Origin: Loktanella sp. M215
GTDB lineage: Bacteria > Pseudomonadota > Alphaproteobacteria > Rhodobacterales > Rhodobacteraceae
Length of the DNA stretch: 64,000 nucleotides
Direction of reading: 5' to 3'
Assembly (NCBI RefSeq): GCF_021735925.1
Contig: NZ_WMEA01000001.1
Location: 2,820,001-2,884,000, forward strand
Both the position numbers and the translations under genes were made by a program. The notes beneath the pieces are model-generated. The model saw only the letters and a program-made list of their open reading frames with translations. It did not search any database and was not told the origin of the DNA. Of the stretch, positions 38,363 through 47,014 are shown one piece after another (the first letter of the stretch is position 1; each line of letters starts with the position of its first letter).

Positions 38363-39028
38363 ATGATCTCGAAAACTCGACTGAGCCTTGTCGCCATTGC
38401 GCTTGGCGCATTGACGGCCTGCGGTGGGACCACGGTGCCGCTGCCGGCCCCCGGGGGCAATGTCTCGCCCGGCGATAACCTGCTGCCTTCCGGTGGATCA
38501 GGCCGCCTGTCGCTGCGTGAAATCGGCACCGTCAGCGACAGGCTGGCGCCCGGCTACAATGCCGCCGGCATCACCCCCAAGGCGTCAGTGCCGATCAGCG
38601 GCGGGGCCAATTACCTCGGTTATGTCGCCGGCAACCTGAGCGCTGCGAACCTCAATTCCGGCCATTCCGTCGGCCTGAACGGCGTGACAGAGATGGGCGT
38701 CGATTTCGGCACCCGACGGGTCGCCGGCACGGTCGGCAACTTCGTGACCGAGACCGGCAACCAGATCGAAGGCACGCTGAACGTGAACGGCACGCTGGAC
38801 CGGGCCGTCAATCCGTCGCAGGTCACGATCCGGGGCGATGTGAACGGCGTGATCAACGGCGGCACCGTCGGCGTCAACGGCATGATCACGGACAACAACG
38901 GGCGCGCCGGCGGCTTCAAGGGGAGTTCCGGCCAGTACATCGGTCTGCCGATGCGCGGGGCAATCAACGCCAACGGCACGCCCGGCACCTTCGCGCTTGA
39001 CGGTGTGTTGGGGCGGACGTCGCGCTGA
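38363..39028 (+). CDS. TbpB-like (transferrin-binding-protein-like) surface lipoprotein, paralogue 1
   Basis: The 221-residue protein has a lipoprotein signal MISKTRLSLVAIALGALTAC with lipobox LTAC. The mature part contains a small beta-barrel of the TbpB type: NYLGYVAGNLSAANL, TEMGVDFGTRRVAGTVGNFV, IEGTLNVNGTLDR, GGFKGSSGQYIGLPMRGAI. Such barrels occur in TbpB, HpuA and many alphaproteobacterial lipoproteins of unknown ligand. The start follows AGAGGATCC. The downstream gene is a diverged paralogue, separated by a perfect palindrome. Confidence 0.7.
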   Translation: MISKTRLSLVAIALGALTACGGTTVPLPAPGGNVSPGDNLLPSGGSGRLSLREIGTVSDRLAPGYNAAGITPKASVPISGGANYLGYVAGNLSAANLNSGHSVGLNGVTEMGVDFGTRRVAGTVGNFVTETGNQIEGTLNVNGTLDRAVNPSQVTIRGDVNGVINGGTVGVNGMITDNNGRAGGFKGSSGQYIGLPMRGAINANGTPGTFALDGVLGRTSR

Positions 39029-39043
39029 CCCCTGCGCCTTCGT

Positions 39044-39080
39044 CCGGATCGCGGTTAATACGATATTAACCGCGATCCGG
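39044..39080. repeat. perfect 17-bp inverted repeat between two lipoprotein genes
   Basis: CCGGATCGCGGTTAATA (39044-39060) and its exact reverse complement (39064-39080) flank a 3-nt CGA. It lies 15 bp after the first lipoprotein stop and 33 bp before the second start. There is no T-run. It might be an operator, a processing/stability hairpin or a mobile palindromic element. Confidence 0.75.
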
Positions 39081-39113
39081 TCAGAGTGGGGACGGTCCGC
39101 AAGGAGGTCTTCG

Positions 39114-39689
39114 ATGCGCGTGAACAGCCTGATTCTGATGGTGTCCCTGCTGGCCGGTTGCGGCGGCGTGGGTGGTGGCGCCGGTCCCGGCGGGCTGACG
39201 CCGGACGCCATCGACGAAAGCCTCGGCGGTCTGCCCATCAGCAACCCTGCCGATCTGCCGGCGACGGGGCGCGCGGAATATGGCGGCTACATGCGCGCAA
39301 GGCTTCCGACCGGGCCTGATGGCGCACGGGTCCAGTATCTGGGCGATCTGCAGATGGATGTGAACTTTGGCGCAGGTTTCGACCAGATCCGGGGCAGCGC
39401 CACGGGGTTCGAGGCTGCGGACACCCACACGCTGGACGGCGCGCTGACGATTACCAACGGCGCGATCTATCGCGATACCAATCCCGATGCCGCCTACAGC
39501 TTTGACGGCGACGTGTATGGCACCCTGTCAGACGCCAGCGGCCGCTATGCGGTCGACGCGCAGATCGAAGGCGAGTTCCTCGGGACCGACCAGAGCGCGG
39601 TCAGCGGGTTGCTGTTCGGCGATGTGACGGGGCCTGCGGGGCTTGATGTCTTTGACGGGACCTTTGCCGGCACCCGCCGCGCGAACTGA
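39114..39689 (+). CDS. TbpB-like surface lipoprotein, paralogue 2
   Basis: The 191-residue protein has a signal MRVNSLILMVSLLAGCGGVG with lipobox LAGC, then a Gly-rich linker. Its barrel-like part includes EYGGYMRARLPTG, LGDLQMDVNFGAGFDQIRGS, LDGALTITNGAIYRD and ends FDGTFAGTRRAN. The pattern YxGYx..., DVNFG..., GT/GS and a terminal FxGxxAGTR parallels the upstream gene, so both are probably TbpB-type lipoproteins derived from duplication. The start has AAGGAGG 7 nt upstream, an excellent site. The ligand is unknown. Confidence 0.68.
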   Translation: MRVNSLILMVSLLAGCGGVGGGAGPGGLTPDAIDESLGGLPISNPADLPATGRAEYGGYMRARLPTGPDGARVQYLGDLQMDVNFGAGFDQIRGSATGFEAADTHTLDGALTITNGAIYRDTNPDAAYSFDGDVYGTLSDASGRYAVDAQIEGEFLGTDQSAVSGLLFGDVTGPAGLDVFDGTFAGTRRAN

Positions 39690-39692
39690 ACC

Positions 39693-40694
39693 TTAATCAG
39701 ACGACGCGCGGCGCAGCATGGCGACCGCGTCACCGGCGCTCAGCAATGACTCGCGGACCTCGTAATCAAGGTGATGGCGGTGGCTGTGACCGCGGCGTAC
39801 ATTTTCATCCAGATGGTCCGGCAAGGCGTTGCGCGTCCGCGGGTCGATCAGCAGGGATTCGGCCGCGATCCCTTCGGCATAGATGATCTGATGCTGATCG
39901 AACAACAGCTGGAAATAGTCGACGAAGCCGCCGTCCTGTTGAAACACCGTATCGCCGTTGATCAGGTGACGCACCTTGACCAGCACCTCGTGGCGGCCGG
40001 CACCCAGACGGTCCTGCCGCTGGTAGACGAACAGCCTGTGATCGGGGCTGAGGACCAGGTCATTGGCATTGTGCAGCGCGCCCTTGCGGATGACGACGGG
40101 GGCAAAGTCGCCCACGGCGCGCAGCGTCGTCTCGCCGACCCAGCGCACGACCTGCGGGCCGTCGTCGCGGGTCAGGACCCGGTCGCCGATCCGTACATCC
40201 TCGATCGCGACCTGCGCACCGGACGCCATGGTGATCCGGGTGCCGCGGGTGAACGACACGCTCGCGACCTCGGCAAAGCGGGTCGTGGCGATCTGTCTGT
40301 CGACGCCGACAAGACGGTAGGGCAGGTTCGCCGCAAGGTTCGCCAACGGCAGCATATAGACCGCCTCGACCCCGCCACCGACGACTTCGACCAGGATCAG
40401 GGCCTCGTAGGTCTTGCCGTCGATCGCCATCAGGGTGATGCAGCAATCCAGATAGACGTCGCTGCCCGGCATCCCCGTCTGACCGCCCGGTGCGATACGG
40501 AACCGCCCGGCATCGTCCTGCGGTTCCAGCGACAGGGCCAGCGGTTGCACCTGCGCCGTCATCTCGTAGATGTCGTCCAGCACAAGCTCGTCGGCAAACG
40601 TCATCGCCTCTCCGGATGCGACACCGTCCGTCACCCGAAAGGCATCCGCGGGCAGGACATGCACGCTCTGGCTTTTCTGGGATCGCGGCGCCAT
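39693..40694 (-). CDS. Hint-domain (hedgehog/intein type) protein
   Basis: The 333-residue protein has a variable N-terminal half without signal peptide and a Hint domain from about residue 148. This domain shows SFTRGTRITMASGAQVAIED, IRIGDRVLTRDDGPQVVRWVG-like spacing, then LSPDHRLFVYQ (the DH of block B) and VKVRHLINGDTVFQQ. Rhodobacterales carry many such Hint_2 proteins, often secreted by type I systems, with unknown function. The usual first residue is Cys (CFTPGT...); here it is Ser, so splicing or cleavage would need an N-O shift or be lost. A His-rich patch (RRGHSHRHH) is near the C-terminus. Confidence 0.8.
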   Translation of the reverse strand: MAPRSQKSQSVHVLPADAFRVTDGVASGEAMTFADELVLDDIYEMTAQVQPLALSLEPQDDAGRFRIAPGGQTGMPGSDVYLDCCITLMAIDGKTYEALILVEVVGGGVEAVYMLPLANLAANLPYRLVGVDRQIATTRFAEVASVSFTRGTRITMASGAQVAIEDVRIGDRVLTRDDGPQVVRWVGETTLRAVGDFAPVVIRKGALHNANDLVLSPDHRLFVYQRQDRLGAGRHEVLVKVRHLINGDTVFQQDGGFVDYFQLLFDQHQIIYAEGIAAESLLIDPRTRNALPDHLDENVRRGHSHRHHLDYEVRESLLSAGDAVAMLRRASSD

Positions 40695-40833
40695 CGTATT
40701 CCTTTTCGGGCGAAGATTTCCGTTGCAGCCGCCTGCTGCACCCGTCGGACCTTGTCAATCCATGGCCTAGTAGGGTTAACACGGTCTGAATCGTCAAGAG
40801 GTTGCAGACGTCACAGCAGAAGGAGGATTGAAA

Positions 40834-41613
40834 ATGGATCTGGGGATCAAAGGGCGCAAGGCGCTGATCTGCGCGGGATCGAAGGGACTGGGGCGCGGCT
40901 GCGCCATGGCGCTGGCCGAGGCCGGTGTTGATCTCGTGCTGAACGCCCGCGGCACGGAGGCGCTGGAACACACGGCGGACGACATTCGCACAGCCTTCGG
41001 CGTCACGGTCACGACCGTCGCCGCCGATGTCGCCGACGCCGAAGATCGCGCGCGCCTGCTGGATGCCGCAGGGCAAGTCGATATTCTTGTCAACAACGCG
41101 GGCGGTCCGCCGCCCGGGGTCTGGTCCGACTGGGACCGCGCCGATTTCATCGCGGCCCTGGATGCCAACATGCTGGCGCCGATCGCGATGATGACAGCAC
41201 TGCTGCCCGGCATGATCGACCGCGGCTGGGGCCGCGTCGTCAACATCACATCGGGGTCCGTCAAGGCGCCGATCCCGCAACTGGGGCTGTCGAACGCGGC
41301 ACGCGCGGGTCTGACGGGCTATGTCGCCGGCACGTCGCGGCAGGTCGCACCCCACGGTGTCACGATCAACAACCTGCTGCCCGGCATCCACGCCACCGAC
41401 CGCGCGGACTCGCTCGACGGCAACGTGGCCCGGGCGCAGAATATCTCGGTCGAGGATGCCAAGGCCCAGCGGATTGCCACCATTCCCGCGCGTCGCTACG
41501 GCGAGGCTGCGGATTTCGGCGCGATGTGTGCGTTCCTGTGTTCCGAACGGGCGGCCTTCATCGTGGGCCAGAACATCCTGCTGGACGGCGGTGCGATCAA
41601 CGCGACGCTGTAG
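40834..41613 (+). CDS. SDR-family oxidoreductase with altered catalytic motif
   Basis: The 259-residue Rossmann protein starts MDLGIKGRKALICAGSKGLG. AGSKGLGRG is the coenzyme-binding Gly motif and ILVNNAGG the structural NNAG motif. At the catalytic site, where SDRs have YxxxK, it reads GLSNAARAGLTGYVAGTS, so Tyr and Lys are absent. This corresponds to the BKR-like SDR subgroup annotated as lacking the canonical tetrad. The C-terminus IVGQNILLDGGAINATL is standard. The start at 40834 is 7 nt after AGGAGG. The substrate is unknown; it may be a redox-inactive or atypical reductase. Confidence 0.85.
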   Translation: MDLGIKGRKALICAGSKGLGRGCAMALAEAGVDLVLNARGTEALEHTADDIRTAFGVTVTTVAADVADAEDRARLLDAAGQVDILVNNAGGPPPGVWSDWDRADFIAALDANMLAPIAMMTALLPGMIDRGWGRVVNITSGSVKAPIPQLGLSNAARAGLTGYVAGTSRQVAPHGVTINNLLPGIHATDRADSLDGNVARAQNISVEDAKAQRIATIPARRYGEAADFGAMCAFLCSERAAFIVGQNILLDGGAINATL

Positions 41614-41678
41614 CTGTGCCTTGTGATCGCGGGCCGGTGTTGCTAGGTCAAAGCCCGAGTCTTTTGATAGAGTAACCC

Positions 41679-42761
41679 ATGCCCGCGATCCCGCGCCTCG
41701 AGATATCCCGGCTGGCCAAGCGGTTCGGCGACCATACCGTTGTCGATGACGTCAGCCTCTCGGTCATGCCGGGGCAGGTGACCTGCCTGCTGGGCCCTTC
41801 GGGCTGCGGCAAGTCCACGACCCTGCGCATGATCGCGGGGGTCGAGGATCCAGACGCGGGCCGGATCGACGTGGACGGCCGCACCCTGTGGCAGAACGGG
41901 CAGAGCGTGCCGCCCGAACAGCGGTCCATCGGATTGATGTTTCAGGACTTTGCACTGTTTCCGCACCTGAGCGTGGCGCAGAACGTGGCCTTCGGCCTGA
42001 AACTGGACCGGACGGCGGCGCGCGCGCGCGTGGCCGATCTGCTGGACAAGGTCGGCATGGGCCGCCACATCGACCGCTTTCCGCACGAACTTTCTGGCGG
42101 CGAACAGCAGCGGGTGGCCCTGGCGCGGGCCTTGGCGCCGCGGCCCAAGGTGATGCTGATGGACGAGCCGTTCTCGGGCCTCGACGACCGGTTGCGCGAC
42201 GATATCCGGGACGAGACGCTGGACGTGCTGAAGGCCGAAGGCACCGCCGTCCTGCTGGTCACCCACGAGCCGGGAGAGGCGATGCGGATGGCCGACGAGA
42301 TCGCGCTGATGCGCGATGGCCGCATCGTGCAGCGCGGCGCGCCCTATAACATCTACAACACGCCGGTCGACAGGCGTGCTGCCGCATTTTTTAGCGACAT
42401 CAATGTGATACGGGGTGAAGTTCACGGGGCGCTGACCGATACGCCCTTTGGTCAGTTCCTTGCCCCCGGCGTGCCGGACGGCACCGCCGTCGATATCTGC
42501 ATCCGGCCCCAGCACCTGAAGATCGACTTTGACCGCGCCGGGCGCGGCCCGAATCCGACACCCACCGAAGGCACCCCCGCGCGCGGTGTCGTGCAGCGCG
42601 CCCGGTTCATGGGATCTGAATCGCTTGTCGAGTTCCGGATGGATTACGATGGCACCATCCTGCGCGCGCAGATCCCGTCGGTCTTTCTGCCCAAACCCGG
42701 CACGCCGCTGTGGATTATGATCCGGCGCGACCGCTGTTTCGTGTTTCCGGCCGCCGCGTAA
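41679..42761 (+). CDS. ABC transporter ATP-binding protein, FbpC/PotA-like
   Basis: The 360-residue protein has an ABC ATPase with Walker A LLGPSGCGKSTTLRM near residue 39, Q-loop FQDFALFPHLSV, signature LSGGEQQRVALARALAPRPK, Walker B VMLMDEPFSGLDDRLR and switch VTHEPGEAMRMAD. A TOBE-type C-terminal domain from about residue 245 has ICIRPQHLKI and VQRARFMGSESLVEF. This architecture fits ferric-iron, sulfate, spermidine or thiamine importers; FbpC-type (Fe3+) is closest by the FxHLSV and signature blocks. No permease or binding-protein gene is adjacent, so the substrate cannot be set from context. Confidence 0.85.
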   Translation: MPAIPRLEISRLAKRFGDHTVVDDVSLSVMPGQVTCLLGPSGCGKSTTLRMIAGVEDPDAGRIDVDGRTLWQNGQSVPPEQRSIGLMFQDFALFPHLSVAQNVAFGLKLDRTAARARVADLLDKVGMGRHIDRFPHELSGGEQQRVALARALAPRPKVMLMDEPFSGLDDRLRDDIRDETLDVLKAEGTAVLLVTHEPGEAMRMADEIALMRDGRIVQRGAPYNIYNTPVDRRAAAFFSDINVIRGEVHGALTDTPFGQFLAPGVPDGTAVDICIRPQHLKIDFDRAGRGPNPTPTEGTPARGVVQRARFMGSESLVEFRMDYDGTILRAQIPSVFLPKPGTPLWIMIRRDRCFVFPAAA

Positions 42762-42776
42762 GGCAGCAGGCGTCGG

Positions 42777-43022
42777 TCAGTCGTCCTTGGCCAACCGCCC
42801 GGCGCGTCCGCCGCGCCGCTGGGTGATCTGGCCTGCGCGTGACGAAAGCTCTGCCATGACCTCCCGACGCGCATCTGGCGTCATCCGTGACCATGCGCCG
42901 ATTTCGTCGATGGTGCGCAGGCATCCGGTGCACAACCGGCTGGCAGGGTGGATCACGCAGATCTTGATGCAGGGGCTGTCGATCTCGTCGCGTTTCCAGA
43001 CGTTGTCGGTGCTTTCGGTCAT
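42777..43022 (-). CDS. DUF1289 family small Cys-rich protein
   Basis: The 81-residue protein starts [20 protein letters not shown] and has the DUF1289 motif [26 protein letters not shown] with four Cys likely to bind a metal or Fe-S centre. [16 protein letters not shown] follows, and a basic Arg/Gly tail ([13 protein letters not shown]). The start overlaps the ruvX stop (ATGA). An alternative longer frame to 43310 only shadows ruvX. The role is unknown. Confidence 0.85.
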   Translation of the reverse strand: MTESTDNVWKRDEIDSPCIKICVIHPASRLCTGCLRTIDEIGAWSRMTPDARREVMAELSSRAGQITQRRGGRAGRLAKDD

Positions 43023-43495
43023 GGGTTGGCCTTCATGTGGCGGATGCGGTCCAGCGCACCCTGCAGGATATAGGCCGCCGCGACGTGGTCGATGACCTCC
43101 GCTCGGCGTTTCCGAGAGGCATCCGCCTCCAGCAGCGCACGGGTGGCGGCGACGGTGGACAGGCGCTCGTCCCAATAGGTGATCGGCAACGGCGTCAGCT
43201 TTTCTAGATTGCGGGCAAAGGCGCGTGTCGCCTGACAGCGCGGCCCCTCGCTGCCGTCCATGTTCAGCGGCAGACCCAGCACCAGCCCGGCGATCTGGCG
43301 CCTGTCGCACAGGGCCAGCAAGGCCGCGGCATCAATGCCAAATTTCTTGCGCCGGATCGTCTCCAGCGGGGTGGCCACGCCACGCAGCACGTCTGACACG
43401 GCAACGCCGATGGTCACTGTGCCAAGGTCCAGCCCCGCCAGCGCCCCCAGCGGCGGCACTTCCGCCAGAAACGCCGGGACGTCGTCGCAGATCAT
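43019..43495 (-). CDS. ruvX: RuvX/YqgF family Holliday-junction-resolvase-like nuclease
   Basis: The 158-residue RNase H-fold protein has the first Asp in [16 protein letters not shown], then [37 protein letters not shown] and the final acidic cluster [16 protein letters not shown]. In bacteria this family acts in 16S rRNA 5'-end maturation and possibly recombination. It overlaps ccmI upstream and the DUF1289 gene downstream by 4 bp each, so the three genes form one operon (ccmI-ruvX-DUF1289). Confidence 0.93.
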   Translation of the reverse strand: MICDDVPAFLAEVPPLGALAGLDLGTVTIGVAVSDVLRGVATPLETIRRKKFGIDAAALLALCDRRQIAGLVLGLPLNMDGSEGPRCQATRAFARNLEKLTPLPITYWDERLSTVAATRALLEADASRKRRAEVIDHVAAAYILQGALDRIRHMKANP

Positions 43496-44685
43496 TTGGC
43501 GACGCCTGCGGATTGTGCCGCCGTTTCAAGGACCTGCATGGCGACGCTGTCATCGGCAAAGGTCGTCTGTGCCTCGGCCCAGACGGTTCCGGCCTTTTCC
43601 GTGTCGCCCAGCACGCCGTAGGCCGTGATCAGCCGCGCCCATTCAGAGGCGGGACCACCCTGGGTCGCCAACCGGTCGGCCAGTTGCGCCACCATGCCGC
43701 CGATCATCGCCTGACGGTCCTCTGGCGACATGTCCTGGGCTGCGGCCATGTCGGCCATGCCCGGACCCTTCACCTCGGGAAGGCTGTATTCGATTCCGGC
43801 GCGGGCGGCGGCATCCTCGATCTGCGCGCGGGTCAGGTCGGCGTGAAACGAGGTGTCGCCGCTTTCCACGATGGGCCGCCAGAACCGGAAGGCGATGTCG
43901 GGCCGCCCGGTCTGGTTGTAGAGCGCACCCATGTAATAGCGCCCTGCCACGTTCGCCTCATCCCGGGTCAGCAGATCGCGGGCAATGACCTCGGCCTCTG
44001 GCGAGACGACGCCGTTTGCAGCGGCAACCATCAGGTCAAGCTGGCGCTGCAAATCGTCCAAGGTCACCGTGTCACCCTTCAACGCCACGACACGGTCCTG
44101 TGCCACAAGTGCCGCCGCATAGTTGCCAAGCCGTGTTTCGTGGAACGACAGCAGGGTCCAGCCTTCCAGATCGTCAGGCCGCGTGGGCACGATGGCCCGC
44201 AGCTGCGCGATCTGGTCGGTGTATTCCTTCGGCGCATCGACGGGGGGTGCGGCTGGCGCCGCCGCCTCAAGTGCTGCCTGATCCGGCCGGTTGGCGCGCA
44301 TCTCTTCGGCCTGCGCCAGACGGGCGGCGATGGGCTGGTCGGGCTCTCCGGGGGCGCCGAGATCAAGATAGGTCGCACCCCCCACGCCAAGCAGCACGAC
44401 GGCGATCAGACCGGCGACGGCACGGCTGGCCCAGGCGGGCGCGGTCCCGGTGGCCTGTTCCGTCCGGCTGACATTCAGCAGACGGCGCGAGATTTCGGCG
44501 CGGGCGCGCTCGGCCTCTGACGGGTTCAGCACGCCGCGGGTCACGTCGCGGTCGACCTCTTCCAGCTGGCCCTTGTAAAGCGCGATCTGCGGGTGTTCGA
44601 CGGGGGCCGCCACCGGTCGCAACAATGGTGCAGCCAGCAGCAGGGCGATACCCAGTGCCATGACGATGCAGATGATCCAGAACAC
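43492..44685 (-). CDS. ccmI: c-type cytochrome biogenesis protein CcmI
   Basis: The 397-residue protein has an N-terminal helix ([22 protein letters not shown]) and a second at about residue 87-107 ([20 protein letters not shown]). Between them lies the cytoplasmic [20 protein letters not shown] and [15 protein letters not shown] leucine-zipper-like region. The periplasmic TPR domain that chaperones apocytochrome c includes [20 protein letters not shown]. Its ATGA overlap with ruvX links haem-protein maturation and the nuclease transcriptionally. The gene is divergent from soxB. Confidence 0.92.
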   Translation of the reverse strand: MFWIICIVMALGIALLLAAPLLRPVAAPVEHPQIALYKGQLEEVDRDVTRGVLNPSEAERARAEISRRLLNVSRTEQATGTAPAWASRAVAGLIAVVLLGVGGATYLDLGAPGEPDQPIAARLAQAEEMRANRPDQAALEAAAPAAPPVDAPKEYTDQIAQLRAIVPTRPDDLEGWTLLSFHETRLGNYAAALVAQDRVVALKGDTVTLDDLQRQLDLMVAAANGVVSPEAEVIARDLLTRDEANVAGRYYMGALYNQTGRPDIAFRFWRPIVESGDTSFHADLTRAQIEDAAARAGIEYSLPEVKGPGMADMAAAQDMSPEDRQAMIGGMVAQLADRLATQGGPASEWARLITAYGVLGDTEKAGTVWAEAQTTFADDSVAMQVLETAAQSAGVAK

Positions 44686-44886
44686 GCAGCTTCCCCCATA
44701 CTTCCGCCCCTACCTAGTCGCCCGCAGGCCCACTGAAAACCCCGCATGCCGCGCCCTGCGACGCGCCACCGCAGAAGGATGTCGCAAAACCCCGCTGTCT
44801 TGCCGCTGGCAGTATCCTCCTTTATGCCCGGGCAGGTCAGGAAAGGCGTGCAGACCCGCGCGCAGCCCCTTGAGGAATCAGGCCCC

Positions 44887-46131
44887 ATGAAACGCTATTC
44901 CGCCTTTGCCATCGCCCGCGAAGCGTTCCGCCAGCACACCGGCTGGACCCGCGCCTGGGGCCAGGCGGAACCCAAGCCGCGCTATGACGTGATCATCGTG
45001 GGCGCCGGCGGCCATGGCCTCGCGACGGCCTATTACCTGGGTAAAAACTTTGGCATCACCAATGTCGCGGTGCTGGAAAAGGGCTGGCTGGGCGGCGGCA
45101 ACACGGGCCGCAACACCACGATCATCCGCAGCAACTATCTGCAGGACCCCTCTGCCGCGATCTATGAAAAATCGCGGAGCCTATATGAAACGCTGTCACA
45201 GGACCTGAACTACAACGTCATGTTCAGCCCGCGCGGCGTGATGATGCTGGCGCAAACCCAGCACGAGATCCGCGGCTATCAGCGCACCGCCCATGCCAAC
45301 GCGCTGCAAGGGGTGACGACCGAATTCATCGGCCCCGCGCGGGTCAAGGAACTGTGCCCGATCATGAACATCGACGGGCCGCGTTACCCGGTGCTGGGCG
45401 CGCTCTGGCAGGCCCGCGGCGGCACCGCGCGGCACGATGCCGTCGCCTGGGGCTATGCCCGCGCCTGCGCCGACATGGGCATGGACATCATCCAGCAGTG
45501 CGAGGTGACGGGCGTGGTGACCGAAGCCGGTCGCGTGACCGGCGTCAACACCACGCGCGGCGACATCAAATGCGACAAGCTGGCGATGGTGGTCGCGGGT
45601 CATGCGAGCGTGCTGGCGCAAAAGGCCGGGTTCCAGCTGCCGATCGAATCCGTGGCGTTGCAGGCTTTGGTCAGCGAGCCGATCAAGCCCTGCATGGACG
45701 TGGTCGTCATGGCGAACACCGTCCACGGCTACATGTCCCAGTCCGACAAGGGCGAAATGGTGATCGGCGGCGGCACCGACGGATACAACAACTACACCCA
45801 GCGCGGCAGCTTTCATCATATCGAAGAGACGGTCCGCGCCCTGGTCGAAACCTTCCCCATTGTCGGGCGTCTGAAGATGCTGCGCCAGTGGGGCGGCATC
45901 GTGGACGTGACGGGGGACCGCTCTCCGATCCTGTCGAAGACGCCGGTGGAGGGCATCTTCGTCAACTGTGGCTGGGGCACCGGCGGGTTCAAGGCGATCC
46001 CCGGCTCCGGCTGGGCGATGGCAGAGCTGGTGGCCAAGGGATCATCGCCGCTGACCGCGGAATTCAGCATGAACCGCTTCCGGCACGGCAAGTTCATCGA
46101 CGAAAGCGTGGCGGCCGGGGTGGCCCACTGA
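44887..46131 (+). CDS. soxB: sarcosine oxidase subunit beta
   Basis: The 414-residue flavoprotein carries the noncovalent FAD site and the covalent FMN attachment. The dinucleotide motif is YDVIIVGAGGHGLATAYYLG near residue 33, followed by WLGGGNTGRNTTIIRSNYLQ. FVNCGWGTGGFKAIPGSGWAM is the C-terminal FAD motif. It oxidatively demethylates sarcosine (from glycine betaine) to glycine with transfer of the methyl carbon to THF. The frame is open to 44746; the Met at 44887 matches the family start MKRYSAFAIAREA. It is separated from soxD by a foreign small gene with its own promoter and terminator. Confidence 0.95.
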   Translation: MKRYSAFAIAREAFRQHTGWTRAWGQAEPKPRYDVIIVGAGGHGLATAYYLGKNFGITNVAVLEKGWLGGGNTGRNTTIIRSNYLQDPSAAIYEKSRSLYETLSQDLNYNVMFSPRGVMMLAQTQHEIRGYQRTAHANALQGVTTEFIGPARVKELCPIMNIDGPRYPVLGALWQARGGTARHDAVAWGYARACADMGMDIIQQCEVTGVVTEAGRVTGVNTTRGDIKCDKLAMVVAGHASVLAQKAGFQLPIESVALQALVSEPIKPCMDVVVMANTVHGYMSQSDKGEMVIGGGTDGYNNYTQRGSFHHIEETVRALVETFPIVGRLKMLRQWGGIVDVTGDRSPILSKTPVEGIFVNCGWGTGGFKAIPGSGWAMAELVAKGSSPLTAEFSMNRFRHGKFIDESVAAGVAH

Positions 46132-46173
46132 TGGCACCTCATCGGCGGAAATCCGTCATCTTTCACAAGTGCG

Positions 46174-46199
46174 GGAACCGGACTGATGGTTGCGACGTT
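46174..46199 (+). promoter_or_regulatory. EcfG-type promoter of the small membrane protein gene
   Basis: GGAAC (46174-46178) and CGTT (46196-46199) are exactly 17 nt apart, followed by TT. The -10 lies 35 bp before the downstream start. This is an exact match to the EcfG general-stress consensus, in the 103-bp gap after soxB. Confidence 0.7.
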
Positions 46200-46234
46200 T
46201 TGTCGCCAACTGATCAATGCATGGAGAATTCAGC

Positions 46235-46591
46235 ATGTCCGACCGTAACACCGACCCGAACCGCCCCAACACGACCACGATCCACAACAACACGACTCCC
46301 GTCGTCGAGAAGCGCAGCAGCGGCAGCTCTGCTCTTATCATCGGTGTGGTCATCGTGGTCCTCGCACTGCTGGCCTTCCTGTTCCTCGGCGGCGATGGCG
46401 ACGGCAACGTCGCAACGACGGCGCCTGCCGACACGACCGCCGCTGATACCGCAGATGCCGTGGGCGATGCAGCCGCCAGCACCGCTGACGCGGTTGGCGA
46501 TGCAGCAGCCGGCGCTGCCGCAGCGACTGACAATGCCGTCGACAACGCGACGGACGCGCCTGCTGCCGACGCACCCGCAGCCAACAACTAA
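46235..46591 (+). CDS. small Ala-rich membrane protein interrupting the sox operon
   Basis: The 118-residue protein has an Asn/Thr-rich N-terminus (MSDRNTDPNRPNTTTIHNNT), one membrane helix at about 35-55 (SALIIGVVIVVLALLAFLFL), and an Ala/Asp/Thr-rich tail with repeated ADAVGDAA units and many negative charges. The tail is probably periplasmic and disordered. The start at 46235 follows GGAGAA; an ATG six codons earlier is less well placed. It has its own EcfG-type promoter and terminator, so it is an independent stress-type unit between soxB and soxD. I recognise no family. Confidence 0.7.
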   Translation: MSDRNTDPNRPNTTTIHNNTTPVVEKRSSGSSALIIGVVIVVLALLAFLFLGGDGDGNVATTAPADTTAADTADAVGDAAASTADAVGDAAAGAAAATDNAVDNATDAPAADAPAANN

Positions 46592-46616
46592 GCGGTCTTT
46601 ACCGTCCGACGCTCAA

Positions 46617-46657
46617 GCCGTCCGATCCTTGACTGGGTCGGGCGGCCTTTGTGTTTT
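46617..46657 (+). terminator. terminator after the small membrane protein gene
   Basis: GCCGTCCGA (46617-46625) pairs with TCGGGCGGC (46638-46646) with one G-U pair, and the stem may extend through a bulge. It is followed by CTTTGTGTTTTT. It lies 25 bp after the stop and 28 bp before soxD, so soxD would need a read-through or a new promoter. Confidence 0.7.
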
Positions 46658-46684
46658 TCCACGCCCATTGCCAGAGGCCGTCCT

Positions 46685-47014
46685 ATGCTGATCCTGCATT
46701 GTCCCCACTGCGACCGCATGGTCGACGAAACTGACCTGCACGCGGGCGGAGAGGCGCATGTGAAACGGTTCGGACCGGGGTCCGAGGCCGAAGCCTTCGA
46801 GAATTACCTGTTCATGCGCGAGAACCCGAAGGGTGTGCATTTCGAACGCTGGCGGCACGTCTATGGCTGCGGCAAGTGGTTCCTTGCCGCGCGCAACACC
46901 GCCACGCTGGAGGTGTACGGCACCTATCCCGCCCAGACGCACGAGCCGCCGCAGACGATCCGTGACACGATCACCGAAAAGCAGCCCGGTTGGGCCTGGG
47001 GAGATTTCAAATGA
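46685..47014 (+). CDS. soxD: sarcosine oxidase subunit delta
   Basis: The 109-residue subunit binds zinc through LHCPHCDRMVDE near the N-terminus and HVYGCGKWFLAARNT near residue 61. The EAFENYLFMRENPKGVHFERW block is the family core. It is a structural part of the heterotetrameric enzyme. The start at 46685 gives the normal size. The stop overlaps the soxA start (ATGA). Confidence 0.94.
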   Translation: MLILHCPHCDRMVDETDLHAGGEAHVKRFGPGSEAEAFENYLFMRENPKGVHFERWRHVYGCGKWFLAARNTATLEVYGTYPAQTHEPPQTIRDTITEKQPGWAWGDFK

